Of a DNA stretch of 64,000 bases, positions 1 through 11,206 are shown in pieces. The notes under the pieces were generated by a model, which saw only the letters and a program-made list of their open reading frames with translations, was not told the origin of the DNA and did not search any database. This DNA is from Homarus americanus (Eukaryota > Arthropoda > Malacostraca > Decapoda > Nephropidae): the NCBI RefSeq assembly GCF_018991925.1, contig NW_024735554.1, positions 2,676,008 to 2,740,007 of the forward strand, given 5' to 3'. Position 1 is the first letter of the stretch, and every line of letters begins with the position of its first letter. The position numbers and the translations under genes were made by a program.

Positions 1-567
1 TTGGATTCATACAAAGGAGTAAAATTTACAGGACTAGCGAGTTCATCCTAAAACTGTATCTTGCGCTTGTGAGACCACACCTGGATTACGTAGTTCAGTT
101 CTGGTCACCGTATTACACAATGGATATAGAATCCTTGGAAAGAATTCAGAGGAGAATGACAAGACTAATCCCAGGCATTAGGAACCTTGAGTATAGAGAC
201 AGGTTAAAGCATCTCAATTTACACTCCCTCGAGAGACGTAGAGCGAGGGGCGACCTGATAGAGGAGTATAAATGGAAGTCAGGGCATTACAAAGGTACTC
301 AAGCTATCCAACCAGGAGCGAACTCGTAACAATGGTTTTAAATTAGACAAATTTAGATTTAGGCGCGAAATAGGTAAACACTGGTTTGGAAACAGAGTAG
401 TGGATGAATGGAACAAGTTACCAAATATCATCATTAACTCGAATACGCTGGATAGCTTCAAACATAGGTTGGATGCTTATATGAGCAATAGGGGTTGGGT
501 GTAAACGGGACTGCCCAGTATGGGCCAATAGGCCCGCTGCAGTTTCCACCATTCTTATGTTCTTATG
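1..567 (+). mobile_element. 3' end of a CR1-clade LINE, cut by the window edge
   Basis: The final part of a non-LTR retrotransposon: the C-terminal region of a CR1-type reverse transcriptase, a short 3' UTR with GC-rich hairpin-like sequence (GGGCCAATAGGCCCGC), and a terminal ATTCTTATGTTCTTATG tail. CR1-clade LINEs characteristically end in a short tandem repeat of this kind rather than poly(A), which sets the right border near 567. The element starts outside the window. Confidence 0.8.
3..504 (+). pseudogene. CR1 reverse transcriptase, C-terminal remnant
   Basis: The reading frame is open from base 3 and carries the post-catalytic region typical of CR1 polymerases: VRPHLDYVVQFWSPYY, then RIQRRMTRLIPG, then LERRRARGDLIEEYK. 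This frame stops at 327-329. The next frame continues the protein from about base 322 with GKHWFGNRVVDEWNKLP and SFKHRLDAYMSNRGW to a stop at 502-504, so one small indel near 322-330 has broken the gene. The catalytic palm lies outside the window. In an intact LINE the protein primes cDNA synthesis at a nicked target; this copy cannot. The identification rests on the typical word order of CR1 C-termini, and I am confident of it. Confidence 0.8.
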
Positions 568-789
568 ACCACGTGAGGTCCTTCATATCAACACCCGAGG
601 ATGAGTTACTGCACCACGGGAACACCACACCACCTGGTGTCTCCATAACCATGTGAGGTCCTTCATATCAACACCCGAAGACGAGTTACTATACCACACC
701 ACCTGGTGCCTCCATAACCATGTGAGGTCCTTCATATCAACACCCGAAGACGAGTTACTACACCACACCACCTGGTGTCTCTATGACCA
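567..789. repeat. Minisatellite, three copies of a 69-80 bp unit
   Basis: Three direct copies of ACCAYGTGAGGTCCTTCATA followed by TCAACACCCGARGAYGAGTT and a CACCTGGTG stretch. GTGAGGTC recurs at 573, 653 and 722, giving spacings of 80 and 69. The first unit has about 11 extra bases next to GCACCACGGGAACACC. The block starts exactly at the LINE tail. Open frames on both strands are a by-product of the repetition. Confidence 0.85.
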
Positions 790-799
790 GCCCAGGTCC

Positions 800-993
800 G
801 GGCCATCAACTGTAAACTATAATAATTTGTATGTTCAATCATTGTTCCTTCTTCTTTCAGTAATGAAAGCTTTTGTTAAACGACCCACCCACCCCATGTC
901 TTTGTATGTAATAAGTCATTTTTGTCCAATGTATATTTTCAGCCTTCGGGCTGCAGAACTTTTTCAATAAACCGTTAATTATTATTATTATTA

Positions 994-994
<1 letters not shown>
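800..994 (+). mobile_element. 3' tail of a LINE (family B) ending in ATT repeats
   Basis: The sequence around TATATTTTCAGCC, then GGCTGCAGAAC, then CAATAAACCGTTAATTATT matches, in reverse complement, the tails at about 4323-4400 and 5970-6030. The last of these belongs to a LINE with a recognisable reverse transcriptase. Only the 3' UTR is kept here, as expected for 5'-truncated insertion. The ATT tail merges into the CA microsatellite that follows. The left border is not sharply defined. Confidence 0.6.
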
Positions 995-1048
<54 letters not shown>

Positions 1049-1054
1049 CACACA

Positions 1055-1114
<60 letters not shown>

Positions 1115-1188
1115 CACACACACTCACACACACACACCCACACACACACACACACACACGCGCACACACACACACGCACACACACACA

Positions 1189-1260
<72 letters not shown>
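995..1260. repeat. (CA)n microsatellite, interrupted
   Basis: About 266 bases of CA dinucleotides with scattered CG, TA, CC, GA and CT interruptions. It begins directly after the ATT tail of the LINE. Long Val/Cys frames on the minus strand come from the repeat and are not genes. Confidence 0.98.
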
Positions 1261-1261
<1 letters not shown>

Positions 1262-1643
1262 CACCATTGTATCCCCTTTCCTTGTGGAGGTAATACCAAT
1301 AGGCCCCGGGAATGACTTCATAAAAAAAGACATAGACAACAATAAACACCAAACAAGCAAACACATCCAACCAACAAAACACAAAACATCAACAGATAAC
1401 AAAAATAAAACGCCACCAAATAGAGAGGAAGAAGCCTCCACTGGACACCAACATTACCACCGTCCAAACATTTACACCTTCACGGTTAAGTACAGGAAGT
1501 GACGATGGTGGAGGCGGCTGGGGCGGTGTTGCGGGTCAAGAGAGTGCTGAGCCCCTCTAGGAACTCACAGGACCCGGAAACGCCACCTCTATGATTCACG
1601 GTCACAGTATTGCCAGGTCTCAAAACACCCCTCACGCTCATCA

Positions 1644-1647
<4 letters not shown>
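1261..1647. other. Unassigned spacer
   Basis: No recognisable gene, TIR or repeat. The sequence is A/C-rich at first (AACAACCAAC-like), then mixed. A short plus-strand frame at 1284-1502 has low-complexity Lys/Asn/Thr composition and is not believable as a gene. Confidence 0.5.
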
Positions 1648-1678
<31 letters not shown>

Positions 1679-1759
1679 AGGTGGTGGAGTGGCGAATGAT
1701 ATTTTTTTTATATAAATATCTATCTATTTTTCCATTCACCCATCCATCCATCCCACTGC

Positions 1760-1797
<38 letters not shown>
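1648..1797. repeat. (GT)n and (TATC)n microsatellites
   Basis: A GT run lies at 1648-1676, CATC units at about 1738-1752, and about ten CTAT units at 1759-1797. They flank the palindrome that begins at 1810. Confidence 0.95.
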
Positions 1798-1809
1798 GTC
1801 GGTGCAACT

Positions 1810-2814
<1,005 letters not shown>

Positions 2815-3065
2815 GTTGCGTGGGTGGCTGGTTGTGTGGGTGGCTGGGTGGGTGAGGGAGAGATGAGTGGGAGTGTAGGTGTGGGTAGGAAGGAGCTAAC
2901 ATGTGGGTGGATGGGTAGGCATGTATTTATGGTTGATTGTGCATGTAGGTTGTGGTTGGGTGTGTGGGTGTTATGGTGTGTGGGTGTTATGGTGTGTGGG
3001 TGTGTAGGTATGATTGATTGTGTGAGTGTGGTTGGTGTGTGGAGGTATTTGGGTGCGTTGGTGTG
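2815..3065. repeat. Degenerate GT-rich minisatellite, left part
   Basis: Irregular units of the type GTGTGGGTG and TGGGTGTTATGG. The same kind of sequence resumes at 5829-5965 and about 7805-7880, on the far sides of two LINE copies. This suggests that the LINEs landed in one long GT-rich tract. Confidence 0.8.
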
Positions 3066-5748
3066 CAGACAGACCCTCGGCCAGATCCAAAGAATGCACC
3101 AGGATTGGTTGATGAAAATGACCCAGAAACCAATGTACTCGTCGATGATAAACGTGCTGCATTAACTGACTGGCAGAACAACCCTCAGTCTCGGACCAAA
3201 GCTGATACTTTCCACAATAAGAAAGTGGCAGCCCAGCGGGAACTACGCAAACTAAAGAACAACTGGCTTAAAAATAAAGTACGTGAAACACAAAAACTTG
3301 CAGATCAACACAAGATATGCAAATTTTTCATTTCCACTAAAATATTTTATGGGCCAGTCACTCATGGTGCAGCCTCCCTCTGCTCATTCAATGGTAATTT
3401 CCTAATTAAAGATGAAGAAGGCCTCCTTCAGCCCTGGAAAGAGCTCTACCATTTGCTGCTCAACAGAAACACCGATGTGGATGCCCTGGCTACCCAGCAG
3501 GTCCCTCAGCATCCAGAGCTGATCCACCTCAGCTATCCTCCATCCCTGAATGAGGTAGCTATTGCCATCTAACAGATGAAAAATAACAAAGCCTCAGGGC
3601 CTGATTGAATCCCAGCCGAGGTGTATAAAGCAGGAGGACCTCTGCTTACCAGCCATCTCCACTCTCTCCTGGAGAACATATGGGAAAAGGAGGAAATCTC
3701 CCAAGCTCTTAAAGACAACTCCATCGTCAATACTTTTAAGAACAAGGGAGACCGGTCAGACTGTGGCAACTACCGCGGGATCTCGCTGCTATCCACAGTT
3801 GGCAAGATTATTGTCCGCGTCCTCCTAAACAGACTTCTTCCTGAGGCGGAAAACTTCCTTTAAGAATCTCAATGTGCCTTTAAGCCATCATATAATAGCA
3901 CTGACATGATCTTTGCTGCCTTCCAGATACAGGAAAAGTGCAGAGAACAGCGTCGTGACCTGTACATGGCCTTCATCGACTTAACCAAGGCCATCGACTC
4001 GGTCAACAGGGAAGCCCTCTGGCGGACACTCATCTGCTTTGGCTGCCCACCAAAATTCATCCCCATTGTGAGGCAACTCCACGATGGCATGAATGGCAGT
4101 GTACTGACCCCAACTCTCCTTTCCATTTTCTTGGCTGCCTTCATTACTCGTGCCACTGCCAAATTAACCGGCGGAGTAGACATTCAGTACCTGATGAAGG
4201 GTCTTTTCAACATAAAACGACTCTAGGCAAGAACCAAGGTGTCGGCAGCTTCCATTACTGAACTTCAGTATGCAGCGACCTCATCCTTGTCACTCACACT
4301 GAAGACGACCTACAGGATATCCTAATAATAATAATAATAATAATTAACGGTTTATTAAAAGAGCATGGCAGCCAGAAGGCTGAAAATATACAATTACATA
4401 ATTGGGGAATAGGTCTCTTGATTTACAAATGATATGCAGGTAACATGGTTGGGACTGGGCTGTTCTTATAGCAATCAGTTCGTGCTCGTATGGGCTGGAT
4501 GCGGTTGGGCAGGTGTGTGGCCACGTGGCAGGACAGTAGCTTGGGGTAATTCAGGTGTGCTCCATCCTTCAGGTTAGGTCAGGTGAAGCCGTGAAGTCAG
4601 GTCAGGTTAGGTCAGATCCAGCCACACTCAGTATTACACTGCTGTGTTTTTGTGCTTTTCCATGGAGTGCACTATAGGAACACTGTTTGTTAGTCAATCG
4701 TTCACTGATCACTTGAATGTTTTGATGAATAAATCCTGGTGTAATAAGGCTGGTAGGGCGTTGGGATATAGCAGGGGGAGGGGGGGGAAACAGACTCGGC
4801 CTGGCTGCTCAAACTGGGAACGCCTTCAGGGCACGTCTTGTTTCGCTGGTGGTTGTGTGTGTGTGTGTGCGTATGCACACTTCGGCCTTGAGATAAATGT
4901 GTATAAGACTCAGATTCTATTTCAGCCAGCCCCTGGTTCAGCCACACCTCCACCATAAATCTAGCTTAACAGTACTACCCTCTCTAATGCTAACCACTTT
5001 CAGAATCTCGACTCCCACCAGTCCACCACCACAGACATCGATGAAGAGATTCAACATAGGATCAGATGTGCATCTCAAGCCTTTGGCAGACTCCGTACCT
5101 GTGTCATCAGCTGTAGGGAGTTAAAATTATCTACAAAGTTGAATGTAAATCGAGCAGTTGTCTTCCATAACCTGCTATATGGCAGCTAAACATGGGTCAC
5201 ATACAGGAGGCACCTCAAAGCACTTGAAAACTTTCACCAACGTAGTCTACGTTCCATCCTCTTAGTTCGCTGGGGAAGACAAGAGAACAAATGTCAGTAT
5301 TCTCGCTGACACCAACTGTAGGAGCATCGAGGCCACCATTATCCATGAACAACTACTTTGGACTGGCCATGTTACCCGTATGGACGACAGTAGACTGCCC
5401 AAGCAGCTACTTTACAGTCACCTAACGAATAGTAAACGTAACGCTGGCGGACAACTGAAAGGGTATAAGGAAAGTCTGAAGATAAATCTGAAAAAGTGCC
5501 AATTCGACCTCCACACCTGGGAGACGATTACTCCACACCGTAACGCTTGGAGGAGCACCACACGAGGTGTCAATACTTTCCAGTTAGCCCGACTGCAAAC
5601 CGAGGTAGACAAGCGTCAACGCCAGAAAGAGGCTACCACTGTCCCTCCCGCACTAGATGTAGCCCTCCACTTGTGCAACATCTGTAAACGACCCTGCCGG
5701 TCCTGTATCGGCCACTCTAATCACCTCAGAGCTCACCAACGAAGGTGA
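3066..5748 (+). pseudogene. Reverse transcriptase of LINE A, degenerate
   Basis: A linker region open from 3066 to a stop at 3570-3572 (LTDWQNNPQSRTKADTFHNK; YGPVTHGAASLCSFNGNFL) leads into the fingers: KASGPD at about 3590, a stop, IPAEVYKAGGPLLTSHLHSL, then CGNYRGISLLSTVGKI. The palm A box is FIDLTKAIDSVNREALW at about 3971, where the second acidic residue of the family is kept. The stretch expected to hold GVKQGC is deleted: NGSVLT joins PTLLSIF directly. The catalytic YADD box falls near the interruption and is degraded (LQYAATSS). After the insert the frame resumes with AHFGLEINVYKTQILFQPAP, later YRRHLKALENFHQRSLRSIL, and ends with MDDSRLPKQLLYSHL and a C2H2 zinc finger (CNICKRPC, then HSNHLRAHQRR) at 5670-5745. 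It cannot be functional. Confidence 0.75.
4322..4866 (-). mobile_element. Insert in LINE A: 3' tail of LINE B plus unassigned sequence
   Basis: Starts with TAATAATAATAATTAACGG, the reverse complement of the LINE B tail, and continues with LINE B 3' UTR homology (GAAGGCTGAAAATATAC; GCTCGTATGGGCTGGATGCG) to about 4560. From 4570 to 4866 the source is unclear: several GGTTAGGTCAGGT-type units (4572-4616), a G run, and a short GT run (4855-4869). Removing the block rejoins the LINE A protein between DLQDI and AHFGLE, so it entered LINE A after that copy had inserted. Confidence 0.65.
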
Positions 5749-5828
5749 CATCCTTAACAACTCATATTATTGTATCATTCTGTAGCTGGATGATCGTCAT
5801 ACTCGATTCCGAGTGACAGCAAAGTAGT

Positions 5829-5965
5829 AGGTGTGGTTGGGTGTGTAGGTGTTGTTGGGTGTGTGGGCGTGGTGGTGTGGTTGAGTGTATAGGTGTGGTT
5901 GGGTGTGTCCGTGTGTAGGTATGGTTGGGTATGGGTCTGTCAGTGTGGCTGGATGTGTGAGCGCG
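5829..5965. repeat. Degenerate GT-rich minisatellite, middle part
   Basis: Units such as GTGTGGTTGGGTGTGTAGGT, continuing the 2815-3065 tract on the other side of LINE A. Confidence 0.75.
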
Positions 5966-7830
5966 TAAATAATAATAATAAATGGTTTATTAATAGAGTT
6001 AATAGAGTTGCAGTCGGTGGCTGAAAATATACAAACTTACGTGTGATTTAAACATAATAATATGCGTTCAATACATTTACAGGGCTGTACAGTACATAAA
6101 TCAGGAGCTGTTTATTATTTTAACAATAGATGGGATGGTGCTATTCTTATATCAATCAGTACTGGCTCTTATGGGCTGAATTTTGTTGTAGTGGCGGACT
6201 GAGCGAGGTGGGCGGTGGGACTGCCGGTGGCAGTAGGTGGCAATGACGAGGATGGTGCAGTAGTCCACTGCCAAACCCTGCTAGTGCGTGGTGGTGGAGG
6301 TCACTGAGGAATGGCATTTCCAGGGTGGAGAGAGCGTTGTTGTAGCCGGAGTAGTCTGCGCCGAGCATGATTCTGCAGGTCCTCTTCTGTACCTTCTCAA
6401 GCTGACGTTGTTGAGTAGAGTTGAGAGAAAAGGACCAGGCTGGTGACGCATACGCTAATTTGGGGAGAATAAATGCGTTGTAGATAGACTTCAACTCTGG
6501 CGTTGGTGCCCCAAGTGACCTGAGTCGTCGTAGCATCTAGAGTCGGTACGAGTCTGCATTAATTGTGTTGTTTACATGGGCCTTCCAGTCCAGTTTGTGG
6601 TCTATAATTACACCCAGGAGTTTGGCAGACTGCACTAACTGGAGAGGATGGGCACCCACTGTAAGTGCTGGAGTTTGCACTGGAGTGGTGGTGGTATTGA
6701 AATGCATGACTACGGTTTTGGTGTGATTGATGGTGACCTTGTTCTCCGTAGTCCATGCCTCTAGCCTGTCCAGGGTGCCTTGTAGCGATGAGTAGTCCGG
6801 TGAGGTGTTGTCCACTGTAACCCTCACAGAGCAATCATCGACGCACCTCCACCTGTGAGGAGTGTCTGATAGTGAGTCGTTGATCAGGATTAGGAAGCAC
6901 AGTGGTCCCATCTTGGTCCCCTGGGGAACACCGCAGGTGAGGTGAGGGAATGTGTAGACAGAACACTGGTACCTCACTGCCTGACGACGCTCACTCAGGA
7001 AATCGGTGAGCCATGAGACCAGGTTGGTGGGCAGCCATAGTGCAATGGCCTTGTTGATAACAGTGCAGTGATCAACAACGTCAAAAGCCTTCCTGAAGTC
7101 AACAAGGGCAAGGCCGGTGATGTCTTACATTTCTCCAGGTTTTTGTGCAGAAAATCCAGGAAGCTAACTAAGCAGTGTGATGTAGAGGAGTTCCTCATAT
7201 TGCTAAATTGCTGTGGATCAATTGACTGATAAATGCAAGCAAATGCCCATTCAAAAAAAGTCTTCACAAAGTAGACTGGGTATGGGGGTAATCGCAACTG
7301 GCCTGAGGTCACTAGGGGACTGTGGGGTGGGGACTTTGGGGATAGGGGTGACAAATGCGGTTTTCCATTCATTAGGGCATTTGCTTTGTCTGAGGAATGC
7401 TTTAATAATGGAACAGAGGGGGTGGCAAGTTCGACTGCAAACTCCTTGTAAATTTTGATTGGGAGGTTAATTGGGGTTGTAGAGTGTTTGGATTTAAACT
7501 TCAGGAGTTTGTTGGCAATTTCAAATGGTTGAACACTGGGAGGGGAGGAGGGGGAGGACAAGTAGGCAGGGAGGAGAGTGAGGTCAAGACTGGGTAGGGT
7601 ATGACATATGGTAGCAAAGTGGTTATTAATTGTCTCAGCTGTCTCCTCACTAGGTAAATGAGAGATAAAAGGAAATGTGGGAGACTGACGGTTAAGACCA
7701 CAGAGAGTACCACTGACCGATGCCGACCTCCTTGAGGCCGTGCACTTTCCTGGGATAATAAGACTTCTTGGCTGACTTGATTTCCCTGATGACTGGGTTT
7801 CGGAGACTTTTGTACAGGCGTGTATGTGTG
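5966..7830 (-). mobile_element. LINE family B, 5'-truncated copy
   Basis: The 3' end (AAT)n then AAATGGTTTATTAATAGAG lies at 5966-6000, and the reverse transcriptase runs upward to about 7830. GT-rich minisatellite borders both sides. The related tails at 800-994 and 4322-4560 show the family is repeated locally. It belongs to the Jockey/CR1-like LINEs by its polymerase motifs; the clade is not resolved. Confidence 0.8.
6156..7825 (-). pseudogene. Reverse transcriptase of LINE B, broken
   Basis: Read leftward from about 7825. An upstream segment (SLRNPVIREIKSAKKSYYPR) is followed by a frame change at about 7690, INNHFATICHTLPSLD, then PSDLRPVAITPIPSLLCEDF near 7270-7300. The palm A region comes from another frame (about 7090-7130). 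The frame at 6977-6537 has CGVPQGTKMGPLCFLILIND and the catalytic box as CVDD instead of the usual (Y/F)xDD. The thumb has NKVTINHTKTVVMHF and AKLLGVIIDHKLDWKAHVN. After a stop at 6537 the C-terminal part continues in the same frame (LRRLRSLGAPTPELKSIYNA; RTCRIMLGADYSGYNNALST) to a stop at 6156. At least three frameshifts or stops and the altered catalytic box make this copy dead. Confidence 0.75.
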
Positions 7831-9315
7831 GATGTGTGGCTGTGTATGTGTGAGTGGGTGGGCTTGCAGGTGTTAGAACTTCTTTTTCTTAATTTTGAGG
7901 CAAAAAGCGGCTAGTATATTGTGCACTCATCCTATGAGCGGTAACGCAAAAATTATTAAAGGTCACAAAGAGTGTTTACCAGTCTCAAGTGGACAGGACA
8001 GTGTGGCACTGAGTGTTACAGAGTATCTCTTGTACATTGTTTGTGCAGTGCTCAAAAAAATTTCGTTAGATTTTCCGTCGCTACAATTTGAAACGTTTGA
8101 CGAAATGCTTTGAAATGATCACCAGTGCATCATCATAAGTTGGTACGCCTGCTCGCCATATCAGCAACAGCTAGAGATGGAGGCAAGAATCCATTCAGCT
8201 ATGTTAATGTACGAGTATGTCTTGTGCTGGGTAGAAGCAAAGTATGTGTAAACAAGTCACTGACTGATGATTACAGTAACACTGAAATATACATTAAATG
8301 GGAGTTTTTCATAACATCATAACTGGGACTGAGGCAGACCTCAAAACGGACATTTCACCATTACGTCATTGTACTAACGGAGTCTCAATTTATACTGAGT
8401 TTCACAATCTGCCAACTCATGTTTACGGTATGTCTGATTTATGAAGAGTGACTAAGCAAATAGTATTTGATATGAGAGTGAACAGCTACAGCAATGTACA
8501 ATATATAGGTGTACATGGGATCTGCCATGTTACTGATATGTAAATTGCATTGGCTTAACACCGAAAATGTTTTCAAACCAAGGAACTTGTAGGCAACAGA
8601 ACCCCTCGTCCAGATATAATAAGACATTTGTAGTTGTAAGTTTCAGTGTGGCACATATTTCATGACGCCTAACCCATCGTGATACTGTACTGTGGACTCG
8701 CTCACCCCAGTTCGCCGTGTCTACCTATGCTTACACATACCCTGTTGTGAAGGGCAATGATAGCACCTTTCACATCTTGTGATGTCTCCCCGAAAAATCT
8801 TCGTTCCACCCACTGTAAAATCCACTCCGAGGATTCACATCGTTCGAAAACGCACTGTATACAGTACTCATTCATGCTCAAAGGTCGCGGATGTGGAACT
8901 ACAATCGTTCAGAAACAGATAGAGTAACATTGCTCGGAAAGTCTCGAATCACATCGACTCCATGGCTAACGATACTTCTGGGGGGGATTGTACATAAGAC
9001 TTGTCTTATTCACATCTACCTGAGGGTATTCAAGCATAGTATGTATTTAGTTCAATACATAGGAATTGACTTAGCTACTAGTGCAAAACAGTGGATACAG
9101 TCTTAGTATATCATTTATCTTACCACTAGAGATAAAGTGCTGTGCCATTTTACACACAGTGGGTTTGGACCTTTCCTTAAAAGGTTCTATTTTCTCACAG
9201 TCAAGGGCAGTGTTGAGTGTGTGGCCATTTGTCTGGCCACACACCTCACCTTTTGTTCACACCTGCCCCAGGGATATCTTGTTACTTGCTCCATTGTCTA
9301 CCAAAATAAGATGTA
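7831..9315. other. Unassigned sequence
   Basis: GT-rich minisatellite continues to about 7880. The rest contains only short frames with no family resemblance (7895-8113 and 8439-8627 among them), no TIR pair that I could close, and no microsatellite. CACAT/CATCG-rich stretches near 8800-8960 look like old repeat sequence, but I could not match them to anything else in the window. Confidence 0.5.
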
Positions 9316-9510
9316 TTAGGTAATTGTGGGTAGATTGGCGTGTGGGTGGATGGACGTGTAGGTGGGTGGTTGGGTGGATTGGCATGTAGGTGGGTGGACG
9401 GGTGGATGGACGTGATGGTGGTTGGGTGGATGGACTTGTTGGTATTTGGATGGATGGACGAGTTGCTGGTTAGGTGGATGGGCGTGTGGATGGGCGTGTG
9501 GGTGAGCGAG
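9316..9510. repeat. Degenerate GTGGGTGGATGGAC minisatellite
   Basis: Imperfect units of about 14-20 bases built on GGTGGATGGACGTG and GGTGGGTGG. Minus-strand Thr/His/Pro frames over it are repeat artefacts. A short (AGG)n run follows at 9658-9679. Confidence 0.8.
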
Positions 9511-10029
9511 TGGGACACGAGGGCGGAGGGTGAGGATGGAGGAGTATGAAGAGTAAGGGAAGGGGAGAAGAGATGGAAAAGAATGAAGGAGAAGGATAAA
9601 TACGAATCAAAAGTTGGAAAATACATTTAGACTAGAAAAACAGGAATAAACACAGAGAAGGAGGAGGAGGAGGAGGAGACCAACAAGATATAAAAGGGAT
9701 GAATAAAAAGAGGAATGATAAAGAGAAAAGATGAATCTAACAAGAAAACAGTTCACACGGCTTTTCTCTCAAGAGTATGACGTACACTGGGTACTAACCA
9801 CCTAACCACACCAAACCACATTATCCCACACCAGATATAGACCAGATATTGCCGATATATAAACACTCTGTACGTCACTGTATACAATAGGTGGGAGTTT
9901 ATCCTCTCTCTATATATATAACTAAAACAAATCCCTCGCCAGTACATCAAAATGAACAACTTTAAAAATGGAATGTTAAAATAAAATAAATAAAATAGAA
10001 ATAGATTCATATGTAACTTCGTCCAACAG

Positions 10030-10420
10030 GAGTTGTGAGTGGGTGAATGGATTACCAGTGACGGGAGGGGATGAGGGGTGATGGGTGATGGGAGGGAGTG
10101 AGAGAGGGGAAGGGAGGAAGTGTGGGGTGAGGGGAGGGAGTGAGGAGTGAAAGGAAGGTGTAAGGAGTGAATGGAGGTGGTGAGGAGAGAGGGGAGAGGG
10201 TGAGGAGTGAGGGAAGGGGGTGAGGAGTGAGGAGAGGGGATGGGGAGTGAGAGGAGGGAATGAGGAGTAAGGGGAGGGGTGAAGAAGGAGAGGATAACGG
10301 AAGGGGGGGGGAGGGGAGGAGAGGGTGAATGAATTACGAGTGAGGGGAAGAAGTGTGGGGGTAAGGGGAAAGAGGGAAGTAGAGACATTGGGAAGGAGGA
10401 GAGGAGAGCAACACGTCCCT
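10030..10420. repeat. Purine-rich degenerate minisatellite
   Basis: Almost every base on the plus strand is a purine, with irregular GGGAGTGAGGAGTGAGGGG units. Such polypurine tracts can adopt triplex structure. The long Ser/Pro/Leu frame on the minus strand (9753-10439) is a consequence of the composition. Confidence 0.85.
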
Positions 10421-10497
10421 CAACAATGATCACCAACAAGGTTTAATTACCTGCTGACGAACAGTATTTGTCAAGCTTTACTGCGATGATAAACATA

Positions 10498-10735
10498 AGC
10501 TTGGAGGTACGACGGATCAGCTTGGAGGTACGACGAATCAGCTTGGAGGTACGACGGTTCAGCTTGAAGTGTAATTCAGCTTGAAGGTATACATATCGAG
10601 AGTTAAGCTTGAGCGGTAAAATTTAGTTGGAAGTTATACGTGTCGAGGGACATCAGCTAGAGGTGTAAACTTAAGCTTAAAGGTATACATGTCAAGGGAG
10701 ATCAGCTTGGGGTGTAAACTTAAGCTTAAAGAGAA
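10498..10735. repeat. AGCTT-rich minisatellite
   Basis: Three 22-bp units (CAGCTTGGAGGTACGACGGA type) at about 10498-10563 are followed by looser units. A longer repeat (AGGTATACATGTCAAGGG, then AGATCAGCTTGGGGTGTAAA, then CTTAAGCTTAAAG) occurs about twice at 10625-10735. Confidence 0.75.
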
Positions 10736-10780
10736 AAGGTAGAACTCACTATACTCATGTAGCGTTCAATGTTACTACAC

Positions 10781-10860
10781 AGAAGGGCAGGAAGAGTAGG
10801 GCAGGAGGAGTAGGGCAGGAAGAGTAGGGCAGGAAGAGTAGGGCAAGAGGAGGAGGGCAG
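10781..10860. repeat. 15-bp minisatellite next to the gap
   Basis: Five or so copies of GGGCAGGAAGAGTAG run up to the first N, so the true length of this array is unknown. Confidence 0.9.
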
Positions 10861-10960
10861 NNNNNNNNNNNNNNNNNNNNNNNNNNNNNNNNNNNNNNNN
10901 NNNNNNNNNNNNNNNNNNNNNNNNNNNNNNNNNNNNNNNNNNNNNNNNNNNNNNNNNNNN
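10861..10960. other. Assembly gap (100 N)
   Basis: Exactly 100 undetermined bases, the usual placeholder for a gap of unknown size. It separates a 15-bp minisatellite from the first visible piece of the LTR array, so the left end of that array is missing. Confidence 0.99.
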
Positions 10961-11206
10961 CCTCCGCCTGCCTGGCGGCTGCTCTCCGCCTGCCTGGCGG
11001 TCCTCTCTCCCGCTGGCGAGCATGGCCTGGCTGTCCTTCTCTGGCGTCCTCACCAACCAGCTCTCTCTACATCACGCTTGTAACCATGCTGCCTTCCCAG
11101 CACCAAGCTGCATTGTACATCAATACAACATGTATATAGAAGCACATTTGAGAGTTTCCTTTCTCCATCCCATCCTGAGTGTAGACAAACAATCTCATAC
11201 CCCACA
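10961..11206 (+). repeat. LTR 0 (3' part only)
   Basis: Begins at the gap in the CCTCCGCCTGCCTGGCGG region of the LTR and ends at CCCCACA before TGGTGACTCCCGG. Confidence 0.85.

Larger units (their letters stand above)
3066..5828 (+). mobile_element. LINE family A (RTE-like), interrupted copy
   Basis: A 5'-truncated LINE whose reverse transcriptase can be followed across several frames (see the pseudogene entry). It is split by foreign sequence at 4322-4866. The 3' end reads CTGTAGCTGGATGATCGTCA, then CTCGATTCCGAGTGACAGC, the last part being a small hairpin. GT-rich minisatellite flanks both ends. I assign it to the endonuclease-type LINEs near RTE by word patterns; the exact clade is not secure. 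Confidence 0.75.

Noticed and set aside
567..789. CRISPR-like array
   Set aside because: Repeats of 69-80 bp with no unique spacers of constant length, in a eukaryotic repeat context; it is a minisatellite.
857..1441. Long minus-strand frames rich in Val-Cys
   Set aside because: They are the translation of the CA microsatellite and stay open only because the repeat lacks stops.
7895..9323. Several 60-80 codon frames as small host genes
   Set aside because: No start context, domain, signal peptide or splice signal supports any of them.
9282..10439. Thr/His/Pro- and Ser/Pro-rich minus-strand frames
   Set aside because: They cover a GGATGG minisatellite and a polypurine tract; composition alone keeps them open.
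10775..11056. Minus-strand frame spanning the gap
   Set aside because: It runs through 100 undetermined bases and joins a minisatellite to an LTR; no real continuity.
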